Shown here: piece after piece, positions 48,586-56,233 of the stretch
How the letters are laid out: each line of letters starts with the position of its first letter
How positions within the stretch are numbered: the stretch's first letter is position 1
Source of the DNA: Bryobacterales bacterium
Lineage (GTDB): Bacteria; Acidobacteriota; Terriglobia; Bryobacterales; Bryobacteraceae
Direction of reading: 5' to 3'
Assembly: GCA_020851555.1 (NCBI GenBank)
Contig: JADZCM010000054.1
Location: 24,564-88,563 of the forward strand
DNA length: 64,000 nt
Position numbers and translations under genes: made by a program
The notes under the pieces: generated by a model
What the model saw: only the letters and a program-made list of their open reading frames with translations
The model's database searches: none
What the model was told of the DNA's origin: nothing

Positions 48586-49383
48586 ATGCTCTACTTCCCG
48601 CAACTCGAATCGGGCGCGATGACGCAATACCCCTTTGTGAAGCAACGGATCTTCCGAACGGTCAGCAACAGCCTCGCCGACGGCCGCACGGTCAAGTTGG
48701 GAGATCCGGGCGCAACCAGAATCCTGTGGGAGTTCACGTTCGAGGGTCTCGTCGAGCAGGAGCGCGAGACCCTGGAGGAGTTCTTCCAGACCGTGGAAGG
48801 GCGCCTGCGGGACTTTGTCCTGCTGGATCCTGCCGATAACCTGCTGGCATGGAGCGGGGACCTGGAAGCCGCCTCCTGGAGCAGGGGTCCGCTTATCAGC
48901 CTCACCGGGGGCCTGGGCGACCCGGAGGGCGGGTCGGGCGCATTCGCTGCCGTCAACGCGGGCGCCGCTCCGCAGAGCATACAGCAGACAGTCAACGCGC
49001 CGGGCAGGTATTGGTACTGCTTCAGCGTGTACGCCAGAAGCTCCACGAGCGCCGCCGTGTCGCTGTTCCGCTCGAGCGGGGGGGTGACAGAGGAAAGGGT
49101 TTGCGCTCTCTCCGCGGAGTGGACGAGGTTCGTGCTCTCCGGCAGGGCAGAGAGCACAGCCGAGAGCGTGGTATTTGGAGTGACCTTGCCGGCGGGCGCA
49201 GCCCTGGAGCTTTACGGGATGCAGGCCGAGGCGCAACCAGCCCCTTCCGTCTACCGGAAAACCACCTCCCGCACGGGCCTGTACGCCAACGCGCGTTTCG
49301 AGGAGGATGCGCTCTCGGTCCGGACGGATGGGCCGGAAACGCACGCCTGCCGGGTGCGCATCGGAGCGCCTTTGCCGGGCTAG
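48586..49383 (+). CDS. DUF2460-like distal tail protein, copy 2, with carbohydrate-binding-like C-terminal domain
   Basis: A 265-residue protein. Residues 1-85 match the preceding gene (FPQLESGAMTQYPFVKQRIF, GLVEQERETLEEFFQTVEGR, RDFVLLDPAD). Residues about 90-245 add a jelly-roll-like domain (YWYCFSVYARSSTSAAVSLF, VFGVTLPAGAALELYGMQAE) of the kind found in carbohydrate-binding modules. The tail tip may therefore carry a receptor-binding module here. It begins one base after the previous stop, so the pair looks like a tandem duplication followed by domain gain. Confidence 0.65.
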   Translation: MLYFPQLESGAMTQYPFVKQRIFRTVSNSLADGRTVKLGDPGATRILWEFTFEGLVEQERETLEEFFQTVEGRLRDFVLLDPADNLLAWSGDLEAASWSRGPLISLTGGLGDPEGGSGAFAAVNAGAAPQSIQQTVNAPGRYWYCFSVYARSSTSAAVSLFRSSGGVTEERVCALSAEWTRFVLSGRAESTAESVVFGVTLPAGAALELYGMQAEAQPAPSVYRKTTSRTGLYANARFEEDALSVRTDGPETHACRVRIGAPLPG

Positions 49384-49400
49384 CGGGGCGCCGCAAGATC

Positions 49401-49467
49401 GACAGGCCGGGAAGCCTGTCCCACGCGCGCCGATTCACTGTGGTCCGGCAGGTGTCCGTGCCTGCCG
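49401..49467. repeat. Two hairpins in the spacer before the hub/tip gene
   Basis: GACAGGC...GCCTGTC (49401-49420, 6-nt loop) and CGGCAGG...CCTGCCG (49446-49467, 8-nt loop), both with perfect 7-bp stems. They lie in the only sizeable gap of the tail module (128 nt) and belong to the same CAGGC-type family as 3210-3226. A run of five T at about 49486-49490 comes too late for a normal terminator. Confidence 0.55.
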
Positions 49468-49511
49468 TCGAGGGTTGCGGAGGCCTTTTTCAGCGACCTC
49501 CCTGGAGAGCC

Positions 49512-52500
49512 ATGGCGACTATCGCGGAATTGAAGGAACTCACGACGACCCAGACACCGCTGTTCCTGTTCACATTCGAACTGCCGACGGGCGCGGTGGA
49601 GCGATGGTCGACTCACCGCGTCGAGGTGGACGGCCAGGTCTATCAAGCGCGAGTGCTCGGCCACAACCTGTTCGAGATGCGCGCGGACGCCCAGGAGGGG
49701 ATCGACAGCGCGTCGCGCGTCCGGGTCACGCTGGCGAACGCGGACTCCTATTGCTCGCAGATTGAACGGAACCTAGGGTGGAAGGGCGCGAAGGCGACGG
49801 TACGGTTTCTGTTCTTCGATCTGAAAGAAGGACAGCCGGCGTCGGAATGCACGGTGGTCTTCCGGGGAGCGGTGGGTTCTCCGGACGAAATCACGGAGAG
49901 CACGCTGCGGCTCCCGATTTCAAACCGCATGAACTTGCAGCGGATGCTGATTCCGGAGGTGCGGATCCAGCGCCGCTGCCCGTGGAAGTTCCCCGCGACC
50001 TCCGAGCAGCGGGCAGAGGCAGCGGCCGGAGGGGGGCGCGGCAAGTACTCGCCGTTCTACCGGTGCGGGTACTCGGCCGGCACACCGGGCGGTGTGGGAA
50101 ATCTGGATGGCGAAGAACCATTTGACTTCTGCGGGTACACGCGCCCCGAGTGCGAGCAGCGGGGCATGTTCGACCGGGACTCCAACGGGAGCCCGACACG
50201 GCGCTTTGGAGGCGTGGAGTTCGTACCGCCATCCGTGCTGGTGCGGACCCACGGCGAAAGTTCACACCACCTGTCACCCCTGCTCGAGAACGAGGGGCGA
50301 TACAACGACTTCGTGCCGGTGGTGTACGGTACCGGCTGGTATGCGCCGCCCATCGTATTCGCGCGAAACGACGGGAATCTGACCCGCCTGGAAATCCTGC
50401 TGGGAATGGGTGAAATCCAAGAGGTGCTCCGTGTCGTGGTGAACGGCGTGGAGGTGCCGCCAGGACGAGCCGGGGCGAACATGACCGCGACGGGATGGTA
50501 CAACGTGGTCAGCTATGGAACCCGGACGGGCGCCTTTAACGCCGATTTCGCGGATTCCGAGGGGACGCCACTCGGAGACCCGTACGGCAGCATGGCTCTG
50601 CTATCGGTCGTGACGCCGAACCGGGTCAACGACGGCCGGAGCCTGCCCCGGGTGCAAGTGCTGCTCCGCGGCCTGAAGGTGAGCCGCTACGCCGCCGACG
50701 GCACGTTCCTGGGAGAAGACTACGACAACAACCCGGCCTGGGTGCTGCTCGACATTCTGAAACGCAGCGGGTGGTCCGACGAGGAGATTGACCTCGCCAG
50801 TTTCGCGGCGGCGGCCGTGTACGCGGCGGAACTGATAGAGGCCAGGGACCTACACGCGAATTCGACGATGATTCCGCGCTTCCAGTGCAACCTCGTTCTT
50901 CGGCGAAGAAGGAGCGTGGCTGAGGTGCTGCGCGGAATCCGGGCGGCGAGCCGGCTCTACCTGACCTACGACGGCGACGGACGGGTGCAGCTTCGTTCGG
51001 AGAACACCATCGCGCTTCAGCAGCCGGTCAAGCCAGCCGGCAGCAACGCGCAGACAGAGCTGAACGGCGGCTGGCCGTGCTACGAATTCGGCGACGGGAT
51101 GAACGGCCTCTCGGGAATCCTCAGAAGAGACAGCGGCGAACCTGCGATTCGCTTTTGGACCCGGAGCGCAGCGGACACCCCCAACCGGTTCAGCGTCGAG
51201 TTTCAGGACGAGTTCAACGAGTACCAACAGGACAGCCTGTCGCTGGTGGACGTGGAGGATACTGTGCGCACCGGCCACGAGGTCAGCGCCAACCTGACGG
51301 CGCTTGGACTGCCGAATTTCCATCAGGCGGCCAGGATCGTACAGCTTCAATTGGACAAGTCGCTGCGCGGGAACACCTACGTCGAGTTCGAGACCAGCGT
51401 CCGCGGCGCGGGACTCAAGCCGGGAGACATCATCACCTTGACCTACCTGAAGGAGGGATTGCAGCGGCAGCCATTCCGGATACAGAGCGTGGCACCGGGC
51501 CTCAACTACCGCACGGTGACCATCTCGGCGCAAATCCACAACGACGCGTGGTACTCGGATGAGGCGGACGGCACCGGATCAGGACAACGCAGACAGCCTG
51601 CTTCGGAAGTAGGCCTCCCGCGGCCCCTGCTGGGAGCGGTTCTCGATGAAAACGGGGACGACCAATTCGAGATCACCGAGAAAGCGGAGGAGGACGGGGA
51701 CGGACGAGTGAATGTCCGCTTGCAGGTTGGGTTCTCGGACGTAAGACACCCGGCCTCGACCAGTCTCGGCATTCCCCTGGCGAGCCTCTCACCCACCGTT
51801 TCGGCGGAGGGCGGAACGATCCGAGGCGACCAGACTCTCTACTACGCCGTGAGCGCGGTGGGGAGCGGAGAGGCCGAGAGCCCGCTTTCCTTCCTGGTGC
51901 GAGCTACGATACCGGCCGGCGCGAACACGAACACGGTACGGCTGAACGGCCTCAGTTTCGCGCCCGGCACCACGGGCTTTCATGTATACCGGGGCGGCAA
52001 TCCTTCGCAGCTCAGGCGCATCGCCGCGGATCAAACGCCGGCGGCCACATTCCTCGACACGGGGCTCACGGGCGAACTGGCCGCGCCGCCGGATGAGAAC
52101 TTCGACCACGCGAATTTCTACTGGCGGCTGGAATTGCATCCGCCCGTGAACGCGACCATCCATTCGTCTTCGACCATCGGGAACGAAACGCTCAACATGG
52201 CGGCGAACGCGTATCGCGGAGCGACCGCACGAATCACGGGGGGGAAAGGGAAGGGACAGGAGAGAGTCATACTCTCCAACACGGCGACCACGCTGGAGGC
52301 CGTCTCCAGGTGGGAGACCGAACCGGACGCCTCCTCCAGTTACGTGATCGCGGAGTCGGGCTGGCGGCCTGGGGCCGCCGGCCGGACCTCGCCTGTGGAG
52401 TTCGACATACCCAACCGCGTGGGCGCCACGGTCCACATCTGCGGACGCGCGGCGAACGTCAACAACAAGGAGTGCGCTTACGAATTGTCGCCCCTGACGC

Positions 52501-53441
52501 GGTGGCGCATAGGCGCTGCCAGCGCGGTCCCGCTGGACCTTGAGCCTCCCGGGAAGCCGGTCTTCGGGCTGCATGGAACCGGGCAGGGTTCCGTGGAATT
52601 GATGGGAATCGGCTTCGAGGACCTGGCGAATACCAGGACAATCTCGGTCGGGACTCTCACGCTTCACTACTGGCCGGAGCTCGCCAGCCCCACGCAGGTC
52701 GAACTCAGCCAGGCGCTGGGGCCGGAGGATACGCTCGTCAGTCTCTCCACGGCGGGCGGCGCCCTGGCAGGCAGCCTGATTCAAGCCGGCGCGGAGGTGA
52801 TGCGAGTCGTCGAGCCGCTCAGGGGAGGCGTGGAGTACGTGGCTGAACGCGGAGTTCAGGGGACCTCCGCCGAGAGCCACCCGCAAGGACAGGCGGTGTT
52901 CCACCTGATCCGCAAGGTCTACATACTTCCCTTCCGGCGCGACTTCTTCGGGAGCCCCGCCAGCGGCAACCACAGCTTCCCGATCCACCTGCCGGACGTG
53001 CGGATCGCAGCCGCGGAACTGTTCGTAACGAACCTGCGCGGCGACGGCGAGCCTTCACAGATCTCGCTCACGGCTTCCACTGACTACGGCCTGAGGACAC
53101 TATCCGGAGGGCAGTTCTCGATCCAGATACAGGGCTACCCGGGGATCCAATCCAACGTGGCTCCCCCGCTGGTCATTGAGGCGTCCCACTCGGTGCGCGA
53201 CGTGTTTGCGGTTCTCGCGGAGGGACCGAGCGGCGGACCGATGGTGCTGCGCGTGAAGCAGAACGGCGAGACCTACTGCGAGTTGACGATCCCGGACGGC
53301 CAGACGGCCTCCAACACCGTCACCGGGTTCAACCTGCCGCCGCTGGCCGCGGGCGCGCAGATCAACGTGGACGTTCTGTCGGTGCCGCCGGCCGGCGCGG
53401 GATTCCCGGGCAGGGACCTGACGGTGACGATCCGGCTGTAG
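49512..53441 (+). CDS. Giant tail hub/tip protein (gpL/DUF2163-like Fe-S hub fused to gpJ-like tip)
   Basis: A 1,309-residue protein. Residues 1-150 look like the DUF2163/BR0599 hub (PLFLFTFELPTGAVERWSTH). Four cysteines at 156, 185, 207 and 214, followed by RRFGG (230-234), reproduce the lambda gpL cluster that binds an iron-sulfur centre. Then comes a gpJ/tip-like part (RRRRSVAEVLRGIRAASRLY near 470; LDKSLRGNTYVEFETSVRGA near 615), an Ig/FnIII-like domain at about 760-860 shared with the connector, and further beta domains to the end. In the Rhodobacter GTA the hub and the tip are separate genes; here they are one. The ATG at 49512 follows GGAGAG; longer in-frame readings overlap the DUF2460 gene. 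Confidence 0.8.
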   Translation: MATIAELKELTTTQTPLFLFTFELPTGAVERWSTHRVEVDGQVYQARVLGHNLFEMRADAQEGIDSASRVRVTLANADSYCSQIERNLGWKGAKATVRFLFFDLKEGQPASECTVVFRGAVGSPDEITESTLRLPISNRMNLQRMLIPEVRIQRRCPWKFPATSEQRAEAAAGGGRGKYSPFYRCGYSAGTPGGVGNLDGEEPFDFCGYTRPECEQRGMFDRDSNGSPTRRFGGVEFVPPSVLVRTHGESSHHLSPLLENEGRYNDFVPVVYGTGWYAPPIVFARNDGNLTRLEILLGMGEIQEVLRVVVNGVEVPPGRAGANMTATGWYNVVSYGTRTGAFNADFADSEGTPLGDPYGSMALLSVVTPNRVNDGRSLPRVQVLLRGLKVSRYAADGTFLGEDYDNNPAWVLLDILKRSGWSDEEIDLASFAAAAVYAAELIEARDLHANSTMIPRFQCNLVLRRRRSVAEVLRGIRAASRLYLTYDGDGRVQLRSENTIALQQPVKPAGSNAQTELNGGWPCYEFGDGMNGLSGILRRDSGEPAIRFWTRSAADTPNRFSVEFQDEFNEYQQDSLSLVDVEDTVRTGHEVSANLTALGLPNFHQAARIVQLQLDKSLRGNTYVEFETSVRGAGLKPGDIITLTYLKEGLQRQPFRIQSVAPGLNYRTVTISAQIHNDAWYSDEADGTGSGQRRQPASEVGLPRPLLGAVLDENGDDQFEITEKAEEDGDGRVNVRLQVGFSDVRHPASTSLGIPLASLSPTVSAEGGTIRGDQTLYYAVSAVGSGEAESPLSFLVRATIPAGANTNTVRLNGLSFAPGTTGFHVYRGGNPSQLRRIAADQTPAATFLDTGLTGELAAPPDENFDHANFYWRLELHPPVNATIHSSSTIGNETLNMAANAYRGATARITGGKGKGQERVILSNTATTLEAVSRWETEPDASSSYVIAESGWRPGAAGRTSPVEFDIPNRVGATVHICGRAANVNNKECAYELSPLTRWRIGAASAVPLDLEPPGKPVFGLHGTGQGSVELMGIGFEDLANTRTISVGTLTLHYWPELASPTQVELSQALGPEDTLVSLSTAGGALAGSLIQAGAEVMRVVEPLRGGVEYVAERGVQGTSAESHPQGQAVFHLIRKVYILPFRRDFFGSPASGNHSFPIHLPDVRIAAAELFVTNLRGDGEPSQISLTASTDYGLRTLSGGQFSIQIQGYPGIQSNVAPPLVIEASHSVRDVFAVLAEGPSGGPMVLRVKQNGETYCELTIPDGQTASNTVTGFNLPPLAAGAQINVDVLSVPPAGAGFPGRDLTVTIRL

Positions 53442-53522
53442 CAGGCGGCCGGCAGCGCGGCGACAATCTCCGGCATCCCGGCGTTCCGCCTGGGACACTG
53501 GAGCCGGCCGCCGAGCTTGCGC

Positions 53523-53528
53523 TATATT
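53523..53528 (+). promoter_or_regulatory. Candidate -10 box of the Wzt-like ATPase gene
   Basis: TATATT ends 13 nt before the GTG at 53542; the predicted leader is about 7 nt and has no Shine-Dalgarno. It lies in the 100-nt gap after the phage-like cluster. Confidence 0.45.
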
Positions 53529-53541
53529 TGACGCTTCCACC

Positions 53542-54750
53542 GTGGTTGCCGTCCACAGGGTCTCGAAAGTTTACCACCTCTACCCCCGCCCTTCCGGCCG
53601 CATCCGCGAATTGCTCCCCTTCGGCTCCCCGTCAGGCCGCTCCGATTTCTGGGCGCTTCGCGACGTAACGGCGCATGCCGGGCGGGGAGAGTTCCTGGGG
53701 ATCGTAGGGCCCAACGGGAGCGGCAAGAGCACGCTGCTCCAGGTGATCTGCGGCATCGTACAGCCGACCAGCGGCCGCGTGACGGCCGAGGGGAGGATCG
53801 CGGCCCTCCTGGAACTAGGCGCCGGATTCAACCCGGAATCCACGGGGCGCGAGAACGTGTTCGTCACCGGCGAAATTCTGGGACTCTCCCGGCGGGAACT
53901 GGAACGCATCTTTCCCTCCATACAGGCCTTCGCCGACATCGGCGACTACCTCGACCGGCCCGTCAAGGAATACTCGAGCGGCATGTACGTGCGGCTGGCC
54001 TTCGCCGCCGCCATTCACGTCGAGCCGGAAATCCTGGTGGTGGACGAGGCCCTGGCGGTGGGCGACGCCGCCTTCGCCAACCGGTGCATACACAAGTTCG
54101 AGGAACTGCGGCGGAAACAGGTCACGGTGCTGTTCGTCTCGCACGACCTGGGCCTGGTCAAGCGCCTGTCGGACCGCGCCATCTTCATGCTGGACGGCCG
54201 CGTCGAGGCGGAAGGCTCGCCGAACGACGTTGTCAACCGGTACGTCGGCCACGTGCTGGAGCGGGAGAAGAAGGCGGCCCCGGAGCAAGCGGGGGAGATC
54301 CGGGGCACGTTCCGGCACGGGGACGGAACGAGCCGGATACTCGACGTCCGGCTGCTGGATCAGGACGGCCGGCCGGCGGCAACCGTCCGCAGCGGCGAAC
54401 GAGTCACTGTCACCATAACGGCCCGGTTCCAGAGACACGCTGCAAGCCCCGTCGTGGGCATCCTGATCCGCAACCGGCTGGGCATCGACGTCTTCGGCAC
54501 CAACACGCGGCTGCAACAGCGCGCACTCGGCGATTTTGAGGCGGGCGAGAAGGTGGAAGTCTCCTTCCGGTTCGATTGTCTGCTGACGCCGCAAGAGTAT
54601 ACACTGACGGTTGCCACTCAGCACTGGGACGGGATGAGCCAGGACTGGCTCGATGACGTTGTGATCTTCACGGTGGTTGGCTCCGCGGGGGCGGCGGGTC
54701 TGCTAAATCTCGCTACGGAAACCGAATGGCGCAAGGTGCAACTACGGTGA
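53542..54750 (+). CDS. Polysaccharide-export ABC ATPase with Wzt-type C-terminal domain
   Basis: A 402-residue protein. The ATPase part (residues 1-245) has Walker A GPNGSGKST (56-64), a signature KEYSSGMYVRLAFA near 140 and Walker B ILVVDEALAVGD near 165, the variant typical of TagH/Wzt exporters. The C-terminal part (about 260-395) is a beta-sandwich of the Wzt_C type (VVGILIRNRLGIDVFGTNTR) that recognises the glycan. Such ATPases need a Wzm-type permease, but none is encoded beside it; the next gene is an unrelated POT transporter whose start lies inside this gene. GTG start. Confidence 0.88.
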   Translation: MVAVHRVSKVYHLYPRPSGRIRELLPFGSPSGRSDFWALRDVTAHAGRGEFLGIVGPNGSGKSTLLQVICGIVQPTSGRVTAEGRIAALLELGAGFNPESTGRENVFVTGEILGLSRRELERIFPSIQAFADIGDYLDRPVKEYSSGMYVRLAFAAAIHVEPEILVVDEALAVGDAAFANRCIHKFEELRRKQVTVLFVSHDLGLVKRLSDRAIFMLDGRVEAEGSPNDVVNRYVGHVLEREKKAAPEQAGEIRGTFRHGDGTSRILDVRLLDQDGRPAATVRSGERVTVTITARFQRHAASPVVGILIRNRLGIDVFGTNTRLQQRALGDFEAGEKVEVSFRFDCLLTPQEYTLTVATQHWDGMSQDWLDDVVIFTVVGSAGAAGLLNLATETEWRKVQLR

Positions 54751-56222
54751 TCAAGGGGTCCGCGGGCGGGTTCTTCGGCCATCCCCGCGGGCTGGCCACT
54801 CTCTTCATGACGGAAGTCTGGGAGCGGTTCAGCTACTACGGCATGCGGGCGCTGCTGATTCTCTTCATGACGGCGCCGGCCGCCGGGGGAGGGATGGGGC
54901 TCGACGTGGCGACCGCGGGCGCCATCTACGGGCTGTACACCTCGGCGGTTTACATGCTCAGCCTTCCGGGGGGCTGGATCGCCGACCGCATAGCGGGCCA
55001 GCGCGGGACCGTGCTCGCCGGAGGCGTCCTCATCGCGGCCGGAAATCTGTGCCTGGCGGTTCCGTCATCCGGATTTTTCTACACGGGGCTGGTCCTGTCT
55101 GCCACGGGCACCGGGCTGCTGAAGCCGAACGTCAGCGTGATGGTGGGACAGCTTTACCAGCCGGGGGACGCCCGGCGGGACGCGGGCTTCTCGATTTTCT
55201 ACATGGGAATCAACATCGGCGCGTTTGTGGCGCCGCTGGCCTGCGGCTACCTGGGACAGCGGATTAACTGGCGCCTGGGATTCGGCCTGGCGGGACTCGG
55301 GATGGTGCTGGGCGTCATCCAATACGTCGCCGGCGGGAAACACCTTTCGGAAGCGAGCCTGCACCCGGCCGGATCGCCTTCTCGCGCCGAGGCCGCCCGG
55401 CAGGGCCGCCGGCTGGCGGCCGGCCTCGTGGCGGCTGGGCTCCTGGCGGCCGCGCCAGCCGCTCTGCACGTGGGGGGCGTACTCCGGATCACCGCTCAAA
55501 TGCTCTCCGCGGCCATGGGGGTGGTGCTGCTGGCGACGGTGGCGGCCTTCTTCCTCTGGCTCTTCACCGCGGCGAAGTGGACGCCGCTGGAACGCAAGCG
55601 GCTCACCGTAGTGGGCGTGCTGTTTCTCGCCTCCGCGCTCTTCTGGTGCGTTTTCGAGCAGGCCGGCTCAACTCTGAACCTGTTCGCGCAGAGAAGTACG
55701 GACAACCGCGTGCTCGGCTTCCAGTTTCCGGCAAGCTGGCTGCAATCCCTCAACGCGCTGTTCATCATCACCCTGGCTCCCGTGTTCGCCTGGCTCTGGA
55801 CCAGGCTCGGCGCCAGGGAGCCGTCGAGCCCGGCCAAGTTCACGCTCGGATTGCTGGCGGCGGGCGCCGGATTCGCCGTGCTCTCGTTCGGCGCCGCGAA
55901 GGCGGAGGGAGGAGCGCTGGTGAGCCCCATGTGGCTGGTGGCCGTGTACCTGCTGCATACCGTGGGAGAGCTCTGCCTTAGCCCGGTGGGCCTCAGCGCG
56001 ATGACCAAGCTGGCTCCGGCGCGCATCGGCGGGCTGCTGATGGGCGTGTGGTTCCTGTCGCTGTCGGTGGGCAACTACCTGGGAGGGCGCATCGCGTCGG
56101 CCTACGAGGCGCTGCCGCTGGCGACGCTGTTTCTGCTGATCGCCGCGTTTGGCGTGGGCGCGGCGTTGGTCCTGGCTTTCCTGGTGCGGCCCACCGTGCG
56201 GCTCATGGGGGGCGTGAAGTAG
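54726..56222 (+). CDS. POT/PTR-family peptide transporter
   Basis: A 498-residue inner-membrane protein with 12-14 membrane segments. The first segment carries the proton-coupling motif EVWERFSYYGMRALL (family ExxERFxYYG), and the second conserved block is GTGLLKPNVSVMVGQLY, with FSIFYMGINIGAFVAPLACG behind it. It should import di- and tripeptides with protons. The start ATG lies 25 nt inside the Wzt-like gene. The M24 peptidase gene that follows suggests peptide uptake and breakdown as a unit. Confidence 0.92.
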   Translation: MAQGATTVIKGSAGGFFGHPRGLATLFMTEVWERFSYYGMRALLILFMTAPAAGGGMGLDVATAGAIYGLYTSAVYMLSLPGGWIADRIAGQRGTVLAGGVLIAAGNLCLAVPSSGFFYTGLVLSATGTGLLKPNVSVMVGQLYQPGDARRDAGFSIFYMGINIGAFVAPLACGYLGQRINWRLGFGLAGLGMVLGVIQYVAGGKHLSEASLHPAGSPSRAEAARQGRRLAAGLVAAGLLAAAPAALHVGGVLRITAQMLSAAMGVVLLATVAAFFLWLFTAAKWTPLERKRLTVVGVLFLASALFWCVFEQAGSTLNLFAQRSTDNRVLGFQFPASWLQSLNALFIITLAPVFAWLWTRLGAREPSSPAKFTLGLLAAGAGFAVLSFGAAKAEGGALVSPMWLVAVYLLHTVGELCLSPVGLSAMTKLAPARIGGLLMGVWFLSLSVGNYLGGRIASAYEALPLATLFLLIAAFGVGAALVLAFLVRPTVRLMGGVK

Positions 56223-56233
56223 AGCGGAGGGGA

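Larger units (their letters stand above)
39351..53441 (+). mobile_element. 14-kb phage-derived structural cluster, GTA-like
   Basis: Fifteen or so genes on one strand in standard head-to-tail order: terminase, portal, scaffold, capsid, connectors, tail tube, frameshifted assembly chaperone, tape measure, two distal-tail proteins and hub/tip. The morphology should be siphovirus-like with a short tail. I see no integrase, excisionase, repressor, replication, holin, endolysin or head protease gene inside it, and both flanks are host genes (lptC-A and an ABC ATPase). Base composition looks like the host's. This fits either a strongly reduced prophage or a domesticated gene transfer agent. The boundaries given are those of the genes, as no att sites were recognised. 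Confidence 0.8.

Noticed and set aside
48849..49511. 221-codon extension of the hub/tip protein
   Set aside because: It overlaps the DUF2460-like gene and a hairpin-bearing spacer; the hub domain starts at ATG 49512 with a Shine-Dalgarno.
39351..53441. Contractile injection system, tailocin or type VI secretion cluster
   Set aside because: No sheath, baseplate wedge or spike genes; the presence of terminase, portal and capsid means DNA-filled heads.
39138..53541. Ordinary inducible prophage
   Set aside because: No integrase, att duplication, lysis or replication gene was seen in the cluster or flanks; kept as the main alternative to a GTA rather than fully excluded.
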